DNA from: Variovorax boronicumulans
GTDB lineage: Bacteria; Pseudomonadota; Gammaproteobacteria; Burkholderiales; Burkholderiaceae_C
Direction of reading: 5' to 3'
NCBI RefSeq assembly: GCF_029892485.1
Contig: NZ_JARXVG010000003.1
Coordinates: forward strand, 310,001 to 374,000
DNA: 64,000 bases
Shown: positions 25,542 through 33,995 of the stretch, one piece after another
Numbering within the stretch: the stretch's first letter is position 1
Layout: each line of letters opens with the position of its first letter
Translations under genes and position numbers: made by a program
The notes under the pieces: generated by a model
The model's input: only the letters and a program-made list of their open reading frames with translations
Told to the model about the DNA's origin: nothing
The model's database searches: none

Positions 25542-26524
25542 GCGCCCCGGTTTTTTCACAGCGCATCCAGGTCACCCAACCCGACGCGAGCGGTATCTGG
25601 CCCATCCTGTTGCTGTGTGCGGCCTACACCGCGTTGATTTTCGTCGGCGCCGCGTGGCTTATCGACCCGGATGCGACGGGCTGGTACATCGCGCTGGGCA
25701 TGGTGGCCATGATCGGGCTCTTCGCTGCGTGGCTGGTGGGCCTGGTGTTCGTCGTGCGCGCATGGATCTGGGTCGAGACCCATTGGCTGCGCCTGGCGAA
25801 AAGCCGACCGAAGCTGTTCAACGAAAAAACCCTGGTCGACATCGGCGAGGAAGGCTTCTCGGTGCAAGGACTCGGGTGCGTCGAATGGATCGACGTGCTG
25901 AGCCTCGAGGGAATTCCCGACAGCGACAACTACCTGATCGTTCACACGCGGCCATTCAAGAAGCTGATGCTGACGGCGCCGGTCGATGAACTGGTGCCGG
26001 TCTTCAACCACTATCTCGCGCAGAGAAGCAACGCCGGGGCGATGCCCAAGGGCATCCTGCAAAGCCGTGCCATGCTGTTTTGCTGGCGGTGTTTTCTTGC
26101 CTGGGTCTGGGCGGGATATGCGTTGGCGGGCGCTGCGGGCATCGCGATGCTGCTCCATGCACCTGACGTCGGATTCCTGAAGACGGTGGTGGCGCTCTGC
26201 GTGCTGCTGCCAATGATCGCCTGGCTGGTCTGGGCCATCCCTTTCTCGCGGATCAGCACCTTTTCGCATTCGCGAGTGCGTGCCTTCCAGCTCGACAACA
26301 CCCAGCTGCGCAGCATCGATGGAGATTGGCAGATCGACTTGCGCCAGGCCCGCGTCAGCCATCGCCGTGCCAAGGGCCTCGGCTACGAATTCGACTTTCT
26401 TGCCATTCGACCGAAGGCGGGAAAGAGCCTCGATCTGTTGCTGGAAGGCGGGGCCGATCAGGAGGCGCTTCTGGATGCCTTGAGCGAGCGCGGTCTCCTG
26501 CCGCACGAGAACCCCGAACGCTAG
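25538..26524 (+). CDS. Uncharacterised membrane protein
   Basis: The family of this 328-residue product is not recognised. It has two N-terminal membrane helices (about residues 22-42 and 48-75), a soluble segment of about 100 residues with a PH-like beta pattern (DIGEEGFSVQGLGCVEWIDVLSLEG), two further helices (about 185-235) and a soluble tail that again looks like a bacterial PH-type domain (SRVRAFQLDNTQLRSIDG). The ATG overlaps the MFS stop (ATGA), which ties it to the DedA-rhodanese and MFS genes. A duplicated membrane-plus-PH layout is an inference from hydropathy. Confidence 0.75.
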   Translation: MSAPVFSQRIQVTQPDASGIWPILLLCAAYTALIFVGAAWLIDPDATGWYIALGMVAMIGLFAAWLVGLVFVVRAWIWVETHWLRLAKSRPKLFNEKTLVDIGEEGFSVQGLGCVEWIDVLSLEGIPDSDNYLIVHTRPFKKLMLTAPVDELVPVFNHYLAQRSNAGAMPKGILQSRAMLFCWRCFLAWVWAGYALAGAAGIAMLLHAPDVGFLKTVVALCVLLPMIAWLVWAIPFSRISTFSHSRVRAFQLDNTQLRSIDGDWQIDLRQARVSHRRAKGLGYEFDFLAIRPKAGKSLDLLLEGGADQEALLDALSERGLLPHENPER

Positions 26525-26589
26525 CCGCGCTCCGGGAGCGACGCGCCGCGAAACCGCCTCCTTGCCCCCGGTGGTAGCCTTCTCCCCCC

Positions 26590-27954
26590 ATGAACCTCCG
26601 CACCAAGATCGTCGCGCTGGCCGTAGCTCCCTTGCTCGTCGCACTGGTGCTCGTGGCGCTCGCGGTGCGTCACCAGGAGCACGACCTGGCCCAGCGCGAG
26701 CGCGCCCTTGTCGAGCACAGCTACATGGCCCAACGCCGCAGCGAGTTGCGCAGTTATGTCGAACTGGCCGTGAGCAACCTGCGGCCGCTGTACGACTCCG
26801 GCCTCGACGACGAAGCCACCCGCAACGAGGCCCTGCGCCGCCTGGCCGCGCTCGACTACGGCGACGACGGCTACTTCTTCGTGTACGACCTCGAAGGCAA
26901 CTCGCTCATGCATTCGCGCCAGCCTGAGCTGGTCGGCCAGAACCTCTGGGGCATGAGCGATTCGCGCGGCCGCTTCACCATCCAGGACCTCATCAAGGGC
27001 GCCAAGGAAAACGGCGGGGGCTACGTCGAGTACGAATGGCGCAAGCCCTCCAGCGCGCAGATGGCGCCCAAGCTCGGCTACGTGACGGCACTGCCGCGCT
27101 GGAACTGGATGGTCGGCACCGGCCTGTACCTGGACGACATCGAGTCCACCATGGACGCGCTCGACAAGCAGATGAACGCCAACGTCACCGCCACGCTGCT
27201 GTGGATCGCCGGCATCGCCGCGCTGTGCCTCGGCGTGGTGAGCGCGGCCGGCGTGTTCCTGAACCTCAGCGAACACCGCGTGGCCGAGGCCAAGCTGCGC
27301 CTGCTCGCGCGGCGCGTGGTGCAGTCGCAGGAAGAAGAGCGCGGCCACCTCGCGCGCGAGCTGCACGACGGCACCAGCCAGACGCTGGTGTCGGCCAAGC
27401 TGTTGATCGAATCCGCCGTCGATGCGCTGGCCCGCGAGCAGCAACCCACGCCGCCCGCGCTCGGCAAGGCGCTGCAGCGGCTCAACGATTCGCTCATCGA
27501 AGTGCGCCGCATCTCGCACCGCCTGCGCCCCGCGCTGCTCGACACGCTGGGCCTGCCCGCCGCGCTGGAGCGCCTGGGGCAAGAGTTCGGCGATGAAGGG
27601 AGCATCGATGCATCCATCATGGTCGAGGGCGAGCCCTTCGAGCTCTCGCAGGAGACCAAGACCGCGCTCTTTCGCGTGACGCAGGAGGCGCTCACCAATG
27701 TGCGCAAGCATGCAGAGGCGCACCGCGTGCACATCTCGCTCGGCTTCACCGACGAGGCCGTGCGGCTGGAGGTGAGCGACGACGGCGTGGGCTTCGACGT
27801 CGAGGCCATGCAGCTCGACCCGAGCCACGGCATAGGCCTTCGCAACATGCGCGAGCGCATCGAGGCCATCGGCGGGCGCCTTGCAATGCGCTCGGGCCGC
27901 GGCCACACATCCATCGAGGCCGAAGTGCCGGCCCGCAGCGCGAGGCCGGAATGA
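26590..27954 (+). CDS. Cache-domain sensor histidine kinase (NarL-type partner)
   Basis: The 454-residue kinase has an N-terminal membrane helix, a single Cache domain (YGDDGYFFVYDLEGNSLMHSRQPELVGQN, here seen in parts, about residues 95-190) and a second helix (about 198-222). The HisKA_3 dimerisation domain has His259 in ARELHDGT, and an HATPase domain follows (NVRKHAEAH, DDGVGFD, GIGLRNMRERIEAIGG). Such Cache domains bind small organic acids or similar ligands outside the cell. Its stop overlaps the start of the LuxR-type regulator gene (ATGA), so the pair is coupled. Confidence 0.92.
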   Translation: MNLRTKIVALAVAPLLVALVLVALAVRHQEHDLAQRERALVEHSYMAQRRSELRSYVELAVSNLRPLYDSGLDDEATRNEALRRLAALDYGDDGYFFVYDLEGNSLMHSRQPELVGQNLWGMSDSRGRFTIQDLIKGAKENGGGYVEYEWRKPSSAQMAPKLGYVTALPRWNWMVGTGLYLDDIESTMDALDKQMNANVTATLLWIAGIAALCLGVVSAAGVFLNLSEHRVAEAKLRLLARRVVQSQEEERGHLARELHDGTSQTLVSAKLLIESAVDALAREQQPTPPALGKALQRLNDSLIEVRRISHRLRPALLDTLGLPAALERLGQEFGDEGSIDASIMVEGEPFELSQETKTALFRVTQEALTNVRKHAEAHRVHISLGFTDEAVRLEVSDDGVGFDVEAMQLDPSHGIGLRNMRERIEAIGGRLAMRSGRGHTSIEAEVPARSARPE

Positions 27955-28631
27955 CAGCCGCATCAGCACCGCCCACACAACCGCGCCAGAAGCCCATCCG
28001 CCTCTTCATCGTGGACGACCACCCGCTCGTGCGCGACGGGCTGCGCGCGCGCCTGGGCGCCATGCCCAACCTGGAGATCGTCGGCGAGGCCGGCAGCGGC
28101 GCCGAGGCGTTGGCGCTGCTCGACACGCTGCGGTGCGACCTCATGCTGGTCGACGTCGGCATGAAGGACATGAACGGCATCGACCTTGCTGCGCTGGTGC
28201 TGCAACGTGATCCTCCACCGTCGCATCCCGCGCCGCACATCGTGATGCTCAGCATGTACGACAACCCCGAGTACGTGCAGAAGGCGATGCAGGTAGGCGC
28301 GCGCGGCTACGTGCTGAAGGACGCGCCCGCGGCAGAGATCGTGGCTGCGATCGAGGCGGTGTCGGCGGGTGGCACCTTCCTGAGCCCGGCCGTGTCGAAG
28401 AAATTGTTTCGCAACCAGGCGCCGCGCCCGCTGCTCACGCCGCGCGAGAGCGAGATCCTCACCGCGCTAGGCCGGGGCGAATCGAGCAAGCAGATTGCGC
28501 GCGACCTGGGCCTGAGCGTGCGCACGGTGGAGGCGCACCGGCAGAGCATCAAGCGGCGGCTGGGGATCGAAGGGCAGGCGGAACTGATCAAGTACGCGGT
28601 GGAGCATGCGCGGGAGTTTGGGCAGGGGTGA
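27951..28631 (+). CDS. LuxR/NarL-family response regulator
   Basis: The 226-residue regulator has a receiver domain with VDDHPLVRDG, phospho-acceptor Asp68 in LMLVDVGMKD and GYVLKDAPA. A LuxR-type helix-turn-helix follows (LTPRESEILTALGRGESSKQIARDLGLS in parts, ending VEAHRQSIKRRLGI). It is the partner of the Cache kinase encoded immediately upstream. Targets are unknown; the 287-bp stretch downstream contains no gene that can be recognised. Confidence 0.93.
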   Translation: MTAASAPPTQPRQKPIRLFIVDDHPLVRDGLRARLGAMPNLEIVGEAGSGAEALALLDTLRCDLMLVDVGMKDMNGIDLAALVLQRDPPPSHPAPHIVMLSMYDNPEYVQKAMQVGARGYVLKDAPAAEIVAAIEAVSAGGTFLSPAVSKKLFRNQAPRPLLTPRESEILTALGRGESSKQIARDLGLSVRTVEAHRQSIKRRLGIEGQAELIKYAVEHAREFGQG

Positions 28632-28918
28632 CGACTGATTGCTGCTGCTTCTTCCGCTGCTGATCGTGAACTTCGGCGGGGGACTGTCGGGGCTTTGTGC
28701 AATGCCACCGCCGCGCGGTGATGCGTGCGCAATTCGAGTTTGGCCAGTAGCCTGGAGGTCGGCTCAAGACTGTCTGCTGCCGTCCGACACCGGGCGGCGA
28801 ACGGTGCTTATGGGCACATAGCTGAAGTTAACCTGCAGCCATAGAAGCGTCGAAGGCTGGTGGAGCCTTTCATAATCAAGACCTGCCCCCTGCTTGTTCG
28901 AGATGCCTACCTTTCGCC

Positions 28919-29401
28919 ATGGATAAATTTGCGCTGCAACAGCAGGTGCTGGAACGGCTCGCCGAAGACCTGCTGCAAGCCGAACAGGCAATGCGGGCGG
29001 CCCATGAAACGGCGACTCACGAAGAGAACATCGCCGAGAACAAATACGACACCTTGGGACTCGAAGCCGCCTACCTGGCCACCGGCCAAGCTCGGCGCGC
29101 CGAAGCCATCCGCCAGGCGATGGCCACTTGGCGCCAATTTCGCCCGCGTCCCTACGACGCCAGCAAAGGTATACAGCTCGGCGTGGTGGTCTGCCTGGTC
29201 GATTCCGACGACAAGCAGCAACTGCTCTTTCTCGGCCCGGATGGGGGCAGCATGAAGTTGGTCAGCGGCGCTCAGGTCGTTCAGGTCATCAGCAGCGAAG
29301 CCCCTTTGGGCAGGGCCATGCTGGGCAAATGCGAAGGTGATGAGGTGTCGATACAGGCCGCTCTAATCCGACAGCAGTTTGAGGTGCTGCGGGTTCATTG
29401 A
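28919..29401 (+). CDS. GreA/GreB-family elongation-factor-like protein
   Basis: The 160-residue protein has an N-terminal helical region of about 60 residues with the Gre-like pattern (AHETATHEENIAENKYDTLGLEAAYLA, seen in parts) and a C-terminal FKBP-like domain (IQLGVVVCLVD to GKCEGDEVSI). In true GreA/GreB, acidic residues at the coiled-coil tip enter the RNA polymerase channel and help rescue stalled complexes. The coiled coil here seems shorter, so this may be a Gre-like regulator instead of a cleavage factor. It is a lone gene at the left edge of the patchwork region. The ribosome site is not obvious. Confidence 0.8.
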   Translation: MDKFALQQQVLERLAEDLLQAEQAMRAAHETATHEENIAENKYDTLGLEAAYLATGQARRAEAIRQAMATWRQFRPRPYDASKGIQLGVVVCLVDSDDKQQLLFLGPDGGSMKLVSGAQVVQVISSEAPLGRAMLGKCEGDEVSIQAALIRQQFEVLRVH

Positions 29402-29768
29402 GCCGCAAGCAAGTTCACGCCGAATTGGCCGAGGTCAGCACTACGTTGAAACCGGCCACTGGGTCCGAGATGACACGGGCGCATGAATGACCGCTGCGTG
29501 GCCAAGACCGCGAACTCAGGGGGCCGACATCACCGGCAGCAATCGCTGCATAACCGCCATCAGCAGACCAACGTCGAACGCCCGCAACGGGTCGACTGTG
29601 TAATTCACAGACTAACGCAGCAGACATTTGGTCAGCTTTGACCAGGCGCCAAGCAAATTGGGGTAGATAAAGCCTCTATCCACAGTTAGCTGAAATCGCG
29701 CAGCGATGGAGGCTCTAGTTGCTATCGAGCGCAGTGGCCAGAGAGGCTGAACTCCTGTCTGCCTTGGG
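29402..29768. other. Intergenic stretch without a recognisable gene
   Basis: This 367-bp stretch has less biased composition than its neighbours, and short open frames on the minus strand show no family resemblance. Two small inverted repeats are visible: CTGTG-TAATT-CACAG (29596-29610) and TGGTCA-GCTT-TGACCA (29629-29644). Either could be an operator or weak hairpin. The stretch may be decayed coding DNA. Confidence 0.5.
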
Positions 29769-30278
29769 TCAGTAGGCACCCATGTAGTCGCGCTTACCGA
29801 TCTCAATACCGTTGTGGCGCAGGATGGCATAGGTGGTGGTCACGTGGAAGAAAAACTGCGGCAGTCCATAGTGCAGAAGATATGCGCCTGCGGTCAGCTT
29901 CTTTTCCTTGGGGGTGCCGGGGCGCAATACGATCTCGCGGCTCTCGCTTGAATCAAATTGCTCAGACTTGAAGGAGCCGATATGGGCCAAAGCTTTGGCG
30001 ATCAACGCTTGCAGGTCGGCGAAGCTGACCTCGGTGTCGGGCCAGGACGGCACCTCGGCGCCAGCCAGGCGGGAGGTAATGCCCTTGGAGAAGTCTGCGG
30101 CGATCTGTACCTGACGTACCAGCGGAAACATGTCAGGGAACAGCCGCGCCTGCAGCAGCGCATTGGCATCGATATTTTTTTGCGTCGCGTGGTCTTCGGC
30201 CTTCTTGAGCACGTCGGACAAGGCGCGCAGCATCTGCTGCATGACGGGAACGGAGGCGTTGTACAGCGGGCTGGTCAT
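29769..30278 (-). CDS. DUF1993 family protein
   Basis: The 169-residue protein fits the DUF1993 family: an N-terminal LYNASVPVMQQMLRALSDVL, the pair LFPDMFPLVRQVQIAADF, and a C-terminal HYGLPQFFFHVTTTYAILRHNG with IGKRDYMG. These are single-domain, all-helical proteins related to the DinB fold, and their function is unknown. The ATG at 30278 (MTSPLYN) is chosen over an upstream one at 30344 because the family starts there. It stands alone, with gaps on both sides. Confidence 0.88.
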   Translation of the reverse strand: MTSPLYNASVPVMQQMLRALSDVLKKAEDHATQKNIDANALLQARLFPDMFPLVRQVQIAADFSKGITSRLAGAEVPSWPDTEVSFADLQALIAKALAHIGSFKSEQFDSSESREIVLRPGTPKEKKLTAGAYLLHYGLPQFFFHVTTTYAILRHNGIEIGKRDYMGAY

Positions 30279-30581
30279 AGTGAGTTCACTTCTAAAATTG
30301 GGCACGATGGCCGGAGTTGGCGTGGCAGAGCCCCTGCCGACCATGTAAGGCTAACAGCACAGGGCGAACTGAATCGCCCCGGCTTTTGTGGCCAGCTTTT
30401 CTTCCCGCTGGTAGTCGGAGCAGCCGCGTTGAAGGGCAGTTCACCAGCAAGAAGGGGACGTCAATTGCAGACGCACGACAGACCGCGATCGCTGCAATGC
30501 CGACTTCGCCGGATGATCACAAGCACCTGTGTCACCTTGCCCCGATACTGTTCAGACCTCATCCATACAAGTCCAGTCCGC
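30279..30581. other. Intergenic stretch between DUF1993 and DUF938 genes
   Basis: The 303 bp serve two divergent genes. No gene, strong hairpin or repeat was found in them. Composition is mixed, and short open frames on the plus strand running into the DUF938 gene look like chance extensions. Confidence 0.5.
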
Positions 30582-31235
30582 ATGCCCGAACTCCCCTACA
30601 GCCCGGCCGCCGACCGCAACAAGCAGTCCATCCTCGACGCATTGACCCGCATCCTCGGCCTGCGCGCCACCGCGCTGGAAATCGCCTCCGGCACAGGCCA
30701 ACATGCCGCCTGGTTCGCAGCCTCGATGCCCCAATGGACCTGGCAACCAACCGACGCAGACCCTCGCGCGCTTCCCGCGCTCGCAACCCGAGTCGCGGAA
30801 GCCGCACTTCCCAATCTCCGATCGCCGCTCCTGCTCGATGTGATGTCACCCCAGTGGCCATCGCCAGGACATGCGTTCGCTGAAGGGGGAGAAGTGGAAG
30901 AACAAAAGTTCGACGCCATCTACTGCGCCAACATGCTGCACATCGCACCTTGGCCCACATGTGCTGCCCTGATGCAAGGCGCCGCGCGGCATCTGCGTCC
31001 TGGCGGGTTGTTGATCACCTACGGGCCTTACTTCGAAGACGACGTCCTCCCCGCGCCGAGCAACATGGCGTTCAACGAAGACCTGCGCGCCCGCAATGCC
31101 GCATGGGGCATCCGCCGCCTGGAAGACGTGGCGGCAGAGGCGCGCCGCGCAGGACTCGCGTTGCGCGAGCGGCATGCGATGCCTGCGAACAACTTGCTGT
31201 TGGTTTTCGGCTTCCAAGGTTTGGAGTCAACCTGA
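30582..31235 (+). CDS. DUF938 SAM-dependent methyltransferase-like protein
   Basis: The 217-residue protein begins MPELPYSPAADRNK and has motif I ALEIASGTGQHAAWFA, the acidic post-I TDADPRALPALA, CANMLHIAPW and HLRPGGLLITYGPY. These match the DUF938 family of class I methyltransferase folds. The target molecule is unknown. The long upstream extension of the frame is not conserved, and the ATG at 30582 starts the conserved sequence. The following small gene begins 38 bp downstream, so the genes may share a transcript. Confidence 0.9.
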   Translation: MPELPYSPAADRNKQSILDALTRILGLRATALEIASGTGQHAAWFAASMPQWTWQPTDADPRALPALATRVAEAALPNLRSPLLLDVMSPQWPSPGHAFAEGGEVEEQKFDAIYCANMLHIAPWPTCAALMQGAARHLRPGGLLITYGPYFEDDVLPAPSNMAFNEDLRARNAAWGIRRLEDVAAEARRAGLALRERHAMPANNLLLVFGFQGLEST

Positions 31236-31273
31236 ATGAAAGACAGGCCTGCCGTCGCAGACCCTTAGTCCCT

Positions 31274-31711
31274 ATGCCGCTGCCACGCCATCGCAGACTC
31301 AACGTGCAAGAGCAAAACGCCTTGGCAGAGGTTTCGATCCGAAACGAAGCCACGCACTGGCGGCTGAATCCGCTTCCTGAAGCACTCAGAGTCGCCGGAC
31401 TTGAACGAGGTGTTCAGTGGGAGAAATCCATCGTTGTCGATCTGGACATCGATTTCCCCGGAATGCCACGGCTGTTTGGTTTGCTGCTCGCGCAAGACGG
31501 GCGGTTCATCGACTTCGCCATCGACACTGACGAAACTCACGGAGTTGTCGAGTCGGTGGACACCTGGGAAGACATGACTGCGGTTCAGGACACAAGCCTG
31601 CGCAATCGTGGATTCGGTGCCGGGCCTGGAGCGATCGCAAACAAGGTGCTTCGGGCGCTCAACGCAATCAAAGTGTCGAATTCCTTATCACATGAAAACA
31701 ATGTGCCTTGA
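31274..31711 (+). CDS. Hypothetical protein, possibly immunity-like
   Basis: The 145-residue product is not recognised. It looks like a small soluble alpha/beta protein, with a charged first 40 residues, a beta-strand-rich centre (VVDLDIDFPGMPRLFGLLLAQ, then FIDFAIDTDETHGVV) and a Gly-rich tail (RNRGFGAGPGAIANKVL). Its codon use is sensible for the organism but less GC-biased at third positions than the core genes. It overlaps the next gene by 20 bp in another frame. Small orphan genes like this next to each other often encode toxin immunity proteins, but no toxin gene was seen. Confidence 0.6.
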   Translation: MPLPRHRRLNVQEQNALAEVSIRNEATHWRLNPLPEALRVAGLERGVQWEKSIVVDLDIDFPGMPRLFGLLLAQDGRFIDFAIDTDETHGVVESVDTWEDMTAVQDTSLRNRGFGAGPGAIANKVLRALNAIKVSNSLSHENNVP

Positions 31712-32090
31712 AGGCCAGAACTTTGCCGAACTTGTGGCCCCGACGGACGCGCAAATTCGACAGAGAGTGCGCGCACTCTGGAGTGCGGGAAGGCATTCCT
31801 ACGCATCGCTGACGATTGAAGACGGAAGCTACGTTCAGGTGGCGGGTGGCCGCGCAACCTGCATGGTGGAGCGTTTCGATGCTGCAACCGGAAAGCGGGA
31901 AAGGGCGTTTCACGACAAGCCGAGCCCGATCTTTCCGGACGGAACCCTGCTTGTGTTTGGTGCCGGCGAACTGGCACTCAAGTCCGACGAGTGGTTCGTG
32001 GCAGATGCTGTTGTGGAAATCTTCCTGTGCTTCAAGGACGCTCGCCCATACCCGGGCGCCGTGCGTTGGCGTGCTGCACCGGGTTTCTGA
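31692..32090 (+). CDS. Hypothetical protein, possibly immunity-like
   Basis: This 132-residue soluble protein begins MKTMCLEGQNF. It has a central beta pair YASLTIEDGSYVQVAGG and a C-terminal segment WFVADAVVEIFLCFKDARPYP followed by VRWR. That ending resembles a common group of bacterial orphan proteins found near secreted toxins; this is recalled from general pattern and not verified. The pattern IE-x-GSYVQV is echoed by IELRGGTYMQV in the protein at 35326-35973. The 3' end overlaps the antisense HEAT remnant by 59 bp. Confidence 0.65.
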   Translation: MKTMCLEGQNFAELVAPTDAQIRQRVRALWSAGRHSYASLTIEDGSYVQVAGGRATCMVERFDAATGKRERAFHDKPSPIFPDGTLLVFGAGELALKSDEWFVADAVVEIFLCFKDARPYPGAVRWRAAPGF

Positions 32091-32466
32091 CATCCAGCAC
32101 CGCCACGTTGGCATGTGCAGTCACAGTGCATGCGGCGATGGCCGCCTTCAGACGACCAAGCCAATAGCCACCGACCTCTGACGCGATCAAGTTGCCTGCA
32201 ATCTTTTGCAGCGCATCCAGCAGCAATGGACTCGCCAACTTTTCCGCGGCATCCAATTCGTAGACGCGGCAATCGGCGTCCAGGTGTTCCGCTAGATAGC
32301 CAATCGCTCTCGCATCACCTCGTTCCGCCAGTCCTGCAAGTGCCTCGCCGCGCACCTCGGGATCACTGTCCTGCAGGTCGATGCTATCGACGTCGATTTG
32401 AGGCCGGGCGTTCTGGGTCTGAGGCCGCCCGAGTGCTACGCTCCATCGACTCGCCATCGATTGCAC
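32032..32466 (-). pseudogene. HEAT-repeat protein remnant
   Basis: The 144-residue open frame holds one clear HEAT-type pair: DPEVRGEALAGLAERGDARAI, then CRVYELDAAEKLASPLLLDAL. The N-terminal 25 residues look non-native, and the frame runs past the likely family end (WLGRLKAAIAAC) for 33 residues into the antisense of the plus-strand gene at 31692-32090. Relatives are longer proteins with several HEAT repeats. A truncated and possibly non-functional copy is the simplest reading, but a short expressed protein cannot be excluded. Confidence 0.55.
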
Positions 32467-32588
32467 GGTGTGTAGTTCAGATGCGTTTTGAGAAAACCGG
32501 CTGCGACACCAAGCCGGCTACCAGACCGAGCCTGCTCATCAAAGCGGGAAGGTCTGCAAATTGGTGGGGTACGAAAAACCTGCAAATC

Positions 32589-32906
32589 ATGAAGCGGTGG
32601 ATTTCCCAAAACAACAAGCTGCTCGCAATAGCAGTTCCTCTGGCAACCTATCTCGCCTTTGTCGCAATCGCTTTTGGCATAGGTCACGAATACTCGTGCG
32701 CCGAAGGATGGGTGAACTGGGGCCTCTACTTGCAAATTGGGGTGCTGTCGCTGATTGGTCTCTTCGTCCTTCAGTTGTGCCTCAACAAAACAAAGCGGCT
32801 CTGGTGGCGTCTAGGATTCGGGCTCGTTTCCATTGCAGTGGGCGTTTCCGTTTGGATTTGGGCCTTTGATGCAGCTGGCCTGTACCTCATGTGCCGGCTT
32901 TTCTAG
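32589..32906 (+). CDS. Small membrane protein, three predicted helices
   Basis: The 105-residue product begins MKRWISQNNK and has three hydrophobic segments (about residues 9-30, 42-62 and 70-95). Conserved-looking Cys, Trp and Glu residues lie in the first external loop (GHEYSCAEGWVNWG). The family is not recognised. The frame is open further upstream, but this ATG precedes the first helix directly. It is a single gene between the HEAT remnant and the NTP_transf_6 gene. Confidence 0.6.
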   Translation: MKRWISQNNKLLAIAVPLATYLAFVAIAFGIGHEYSCAEGWVNWGLYLQIGVLSLIGLFVLQLCLNKTKRLWWRLGFGLVSIAVGVSVWIWAFDAAGLYLMCRLF

Positions 32907-32989
32907 CCCTGCCGCAAGAAAAGCCCCACTGGTAGCCGCGCACACGCCAGATTCCGCCGCGCATGCCCGGCTCTGTTTCCCTTCACGCC

Positions 32990-33568
32990 ATGCAAGACCG
33001 TTTCATCACCGACATCCTCAAGAACCGCAACAACCGCGCAATCCTCGAGCGATGGAACGCCCTGGACCTCCCCGACGGATGGCTGGTCGCCGGCTGCCTC
33101 TTCCAAACGGTGTGGAACCTGCGGTCCGGCGCCGAGCCTGAGTCAGGCATCAAGGACTACGACCTTTTCTACTTCGACGCCAACGACACGAGCGATGAAG
33201 GCGAGCGTCGCGTGCAAGCGCGAGTCGATGAAGTGCTGGGCGACCTCGGCATCACGGTCGAAGCATCGAACCAGGCGCGGGTTCACCTCTGGTACGAATC
33301 GTATTTCGGCCATCCCTACGAGGCGCTGGGCAGCGCCTGCGACGGAATCGACCGCTTCCTCGTTCCGGCGACCTGCGTCGGTGTCCGGCCGGGCGAGCTC
33401 TATGCGCCGAACGGCCTCGCCATTCTGTACGACGGCGTGCTCACGATGAACCCGCTGATGCCGCATCGCGATCTGTTCGATGCGAAAGCTGCGTCGTACC
33501 GCGCGCGATGGCCATGGCTGCAGGTTCGGGCGGATGGTCTGGCTCACGCAGAGGCCGGTCCGCGCTGA
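32990..33568 (+). CDS. Nucleotidyltransferase-family protein (COG3575 / NTP_transf_6)
   Basis: The 192-residue protein has the features of this family: WLVAGCLFQTVWN, then IKDYDLFYFDAND with the paired aspartates of a minimal nucleotidyltransferase centre, and the C-terminal MPHRDLFDAKAASYRARWPWL. Members are uncharacterised, stand-alone nucleotidyltransferase folds. They are not typical antibiotic adenylyltransferases. The preferred start is MQDRFITD (32990). An in-frame ATG at 32963 adds nine residues. It is a lone gene in the patchwork region. Confidence 0.85.
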   Translation: MQDRFITDILKNRNNRAILERWNALDLPDGWLVAGCLFQTVWNLRSGAEPESGIKDYDLFYFDANDTSDEGERRVQARVDEVLGDLGITVEASNQARVHLWYESYFGHPYEALGSACDGIDRFLVPATCVGVRPGELYAPNGLAILYDGVLTMNPLMPHRDLFDAKAASYRARWPWLQVRADGLAHAEAGPR

Positions 33569-33601
33569 GCGCTTTGTGTGCGGCATCCGGCTGATGCCTC
33601 T

Positions 33602-33898
33602 TCAACGGCACCACTGCTGCTCGCAAGGCACTCCGTCGTTGTTGCCGTCCATCTTCACGCCGGGACAGTTCTTCAGGAAGTAGGTGGCCTCGGCGCATGA
33701 GGTCATCTGCGAGCAGTAGGTGCGGCCATCGCAAGAGAAGCTCGCAGTCGAAGGCGAAGCGCTCGGCTTGCCGGAAAAATTGAGCGCCGGAGACGGCGCC
33801 CCGCGCTGCATGGCTGCAGAGAGCTTCCTGGCCTGGTAGTGCTCATAGCCTTTCCAGGCGCCGAACGCCAGCAGCGCGATCAAGATCAGTCGCATCAT
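33602..33898 (-). CDS. Excalibur calcium-binding domain protein
   Basis: The 98-residue secreted or membrane-anchored protein has an N-terminal hydrophobic segment (MMRLILIALLAFGAW) and a C-terminal Excalibur domain: CDGRTYCSQMTSCAEA, then KNCPG and DGNNDGVPCE. Four cysteines are probably disulfide-bonded, and the DxNxDG loop binds calcium. It resembles small DUF1524-free Excalibur proteins of proteobacteria. GGAG is well placed before the first of two adjacent ATG codons. It is divergent from the SMP-30-like gene. Confidence 0.85.
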   Translation of the reverse strand: MMRLILIALLAFGAWKGYEHYQARKLSAAMQRGAPSPALNFSGKPSASPSTASFSCDGRTYCSQMTSCAEATYFLKNCPGVKMDGNNDGVPCEQQWCR

Positions 33899-33995
33899 GT
33901 TCCGTCTCCTCTGCCTCCGGGCGTGTGCGCGCGAGCTTAGTCGAGCCTCCGGGAAACGGCCAGAATCGGAAACCCCCAAGGAGCGAGACCACTAC

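Noticed and set aside
29415..29627. Short minus-strand frame in the 29.4-29.8 kb gap
   Set aside because: No family similarity, no ribosome site and unusual residue content; called intergenic.
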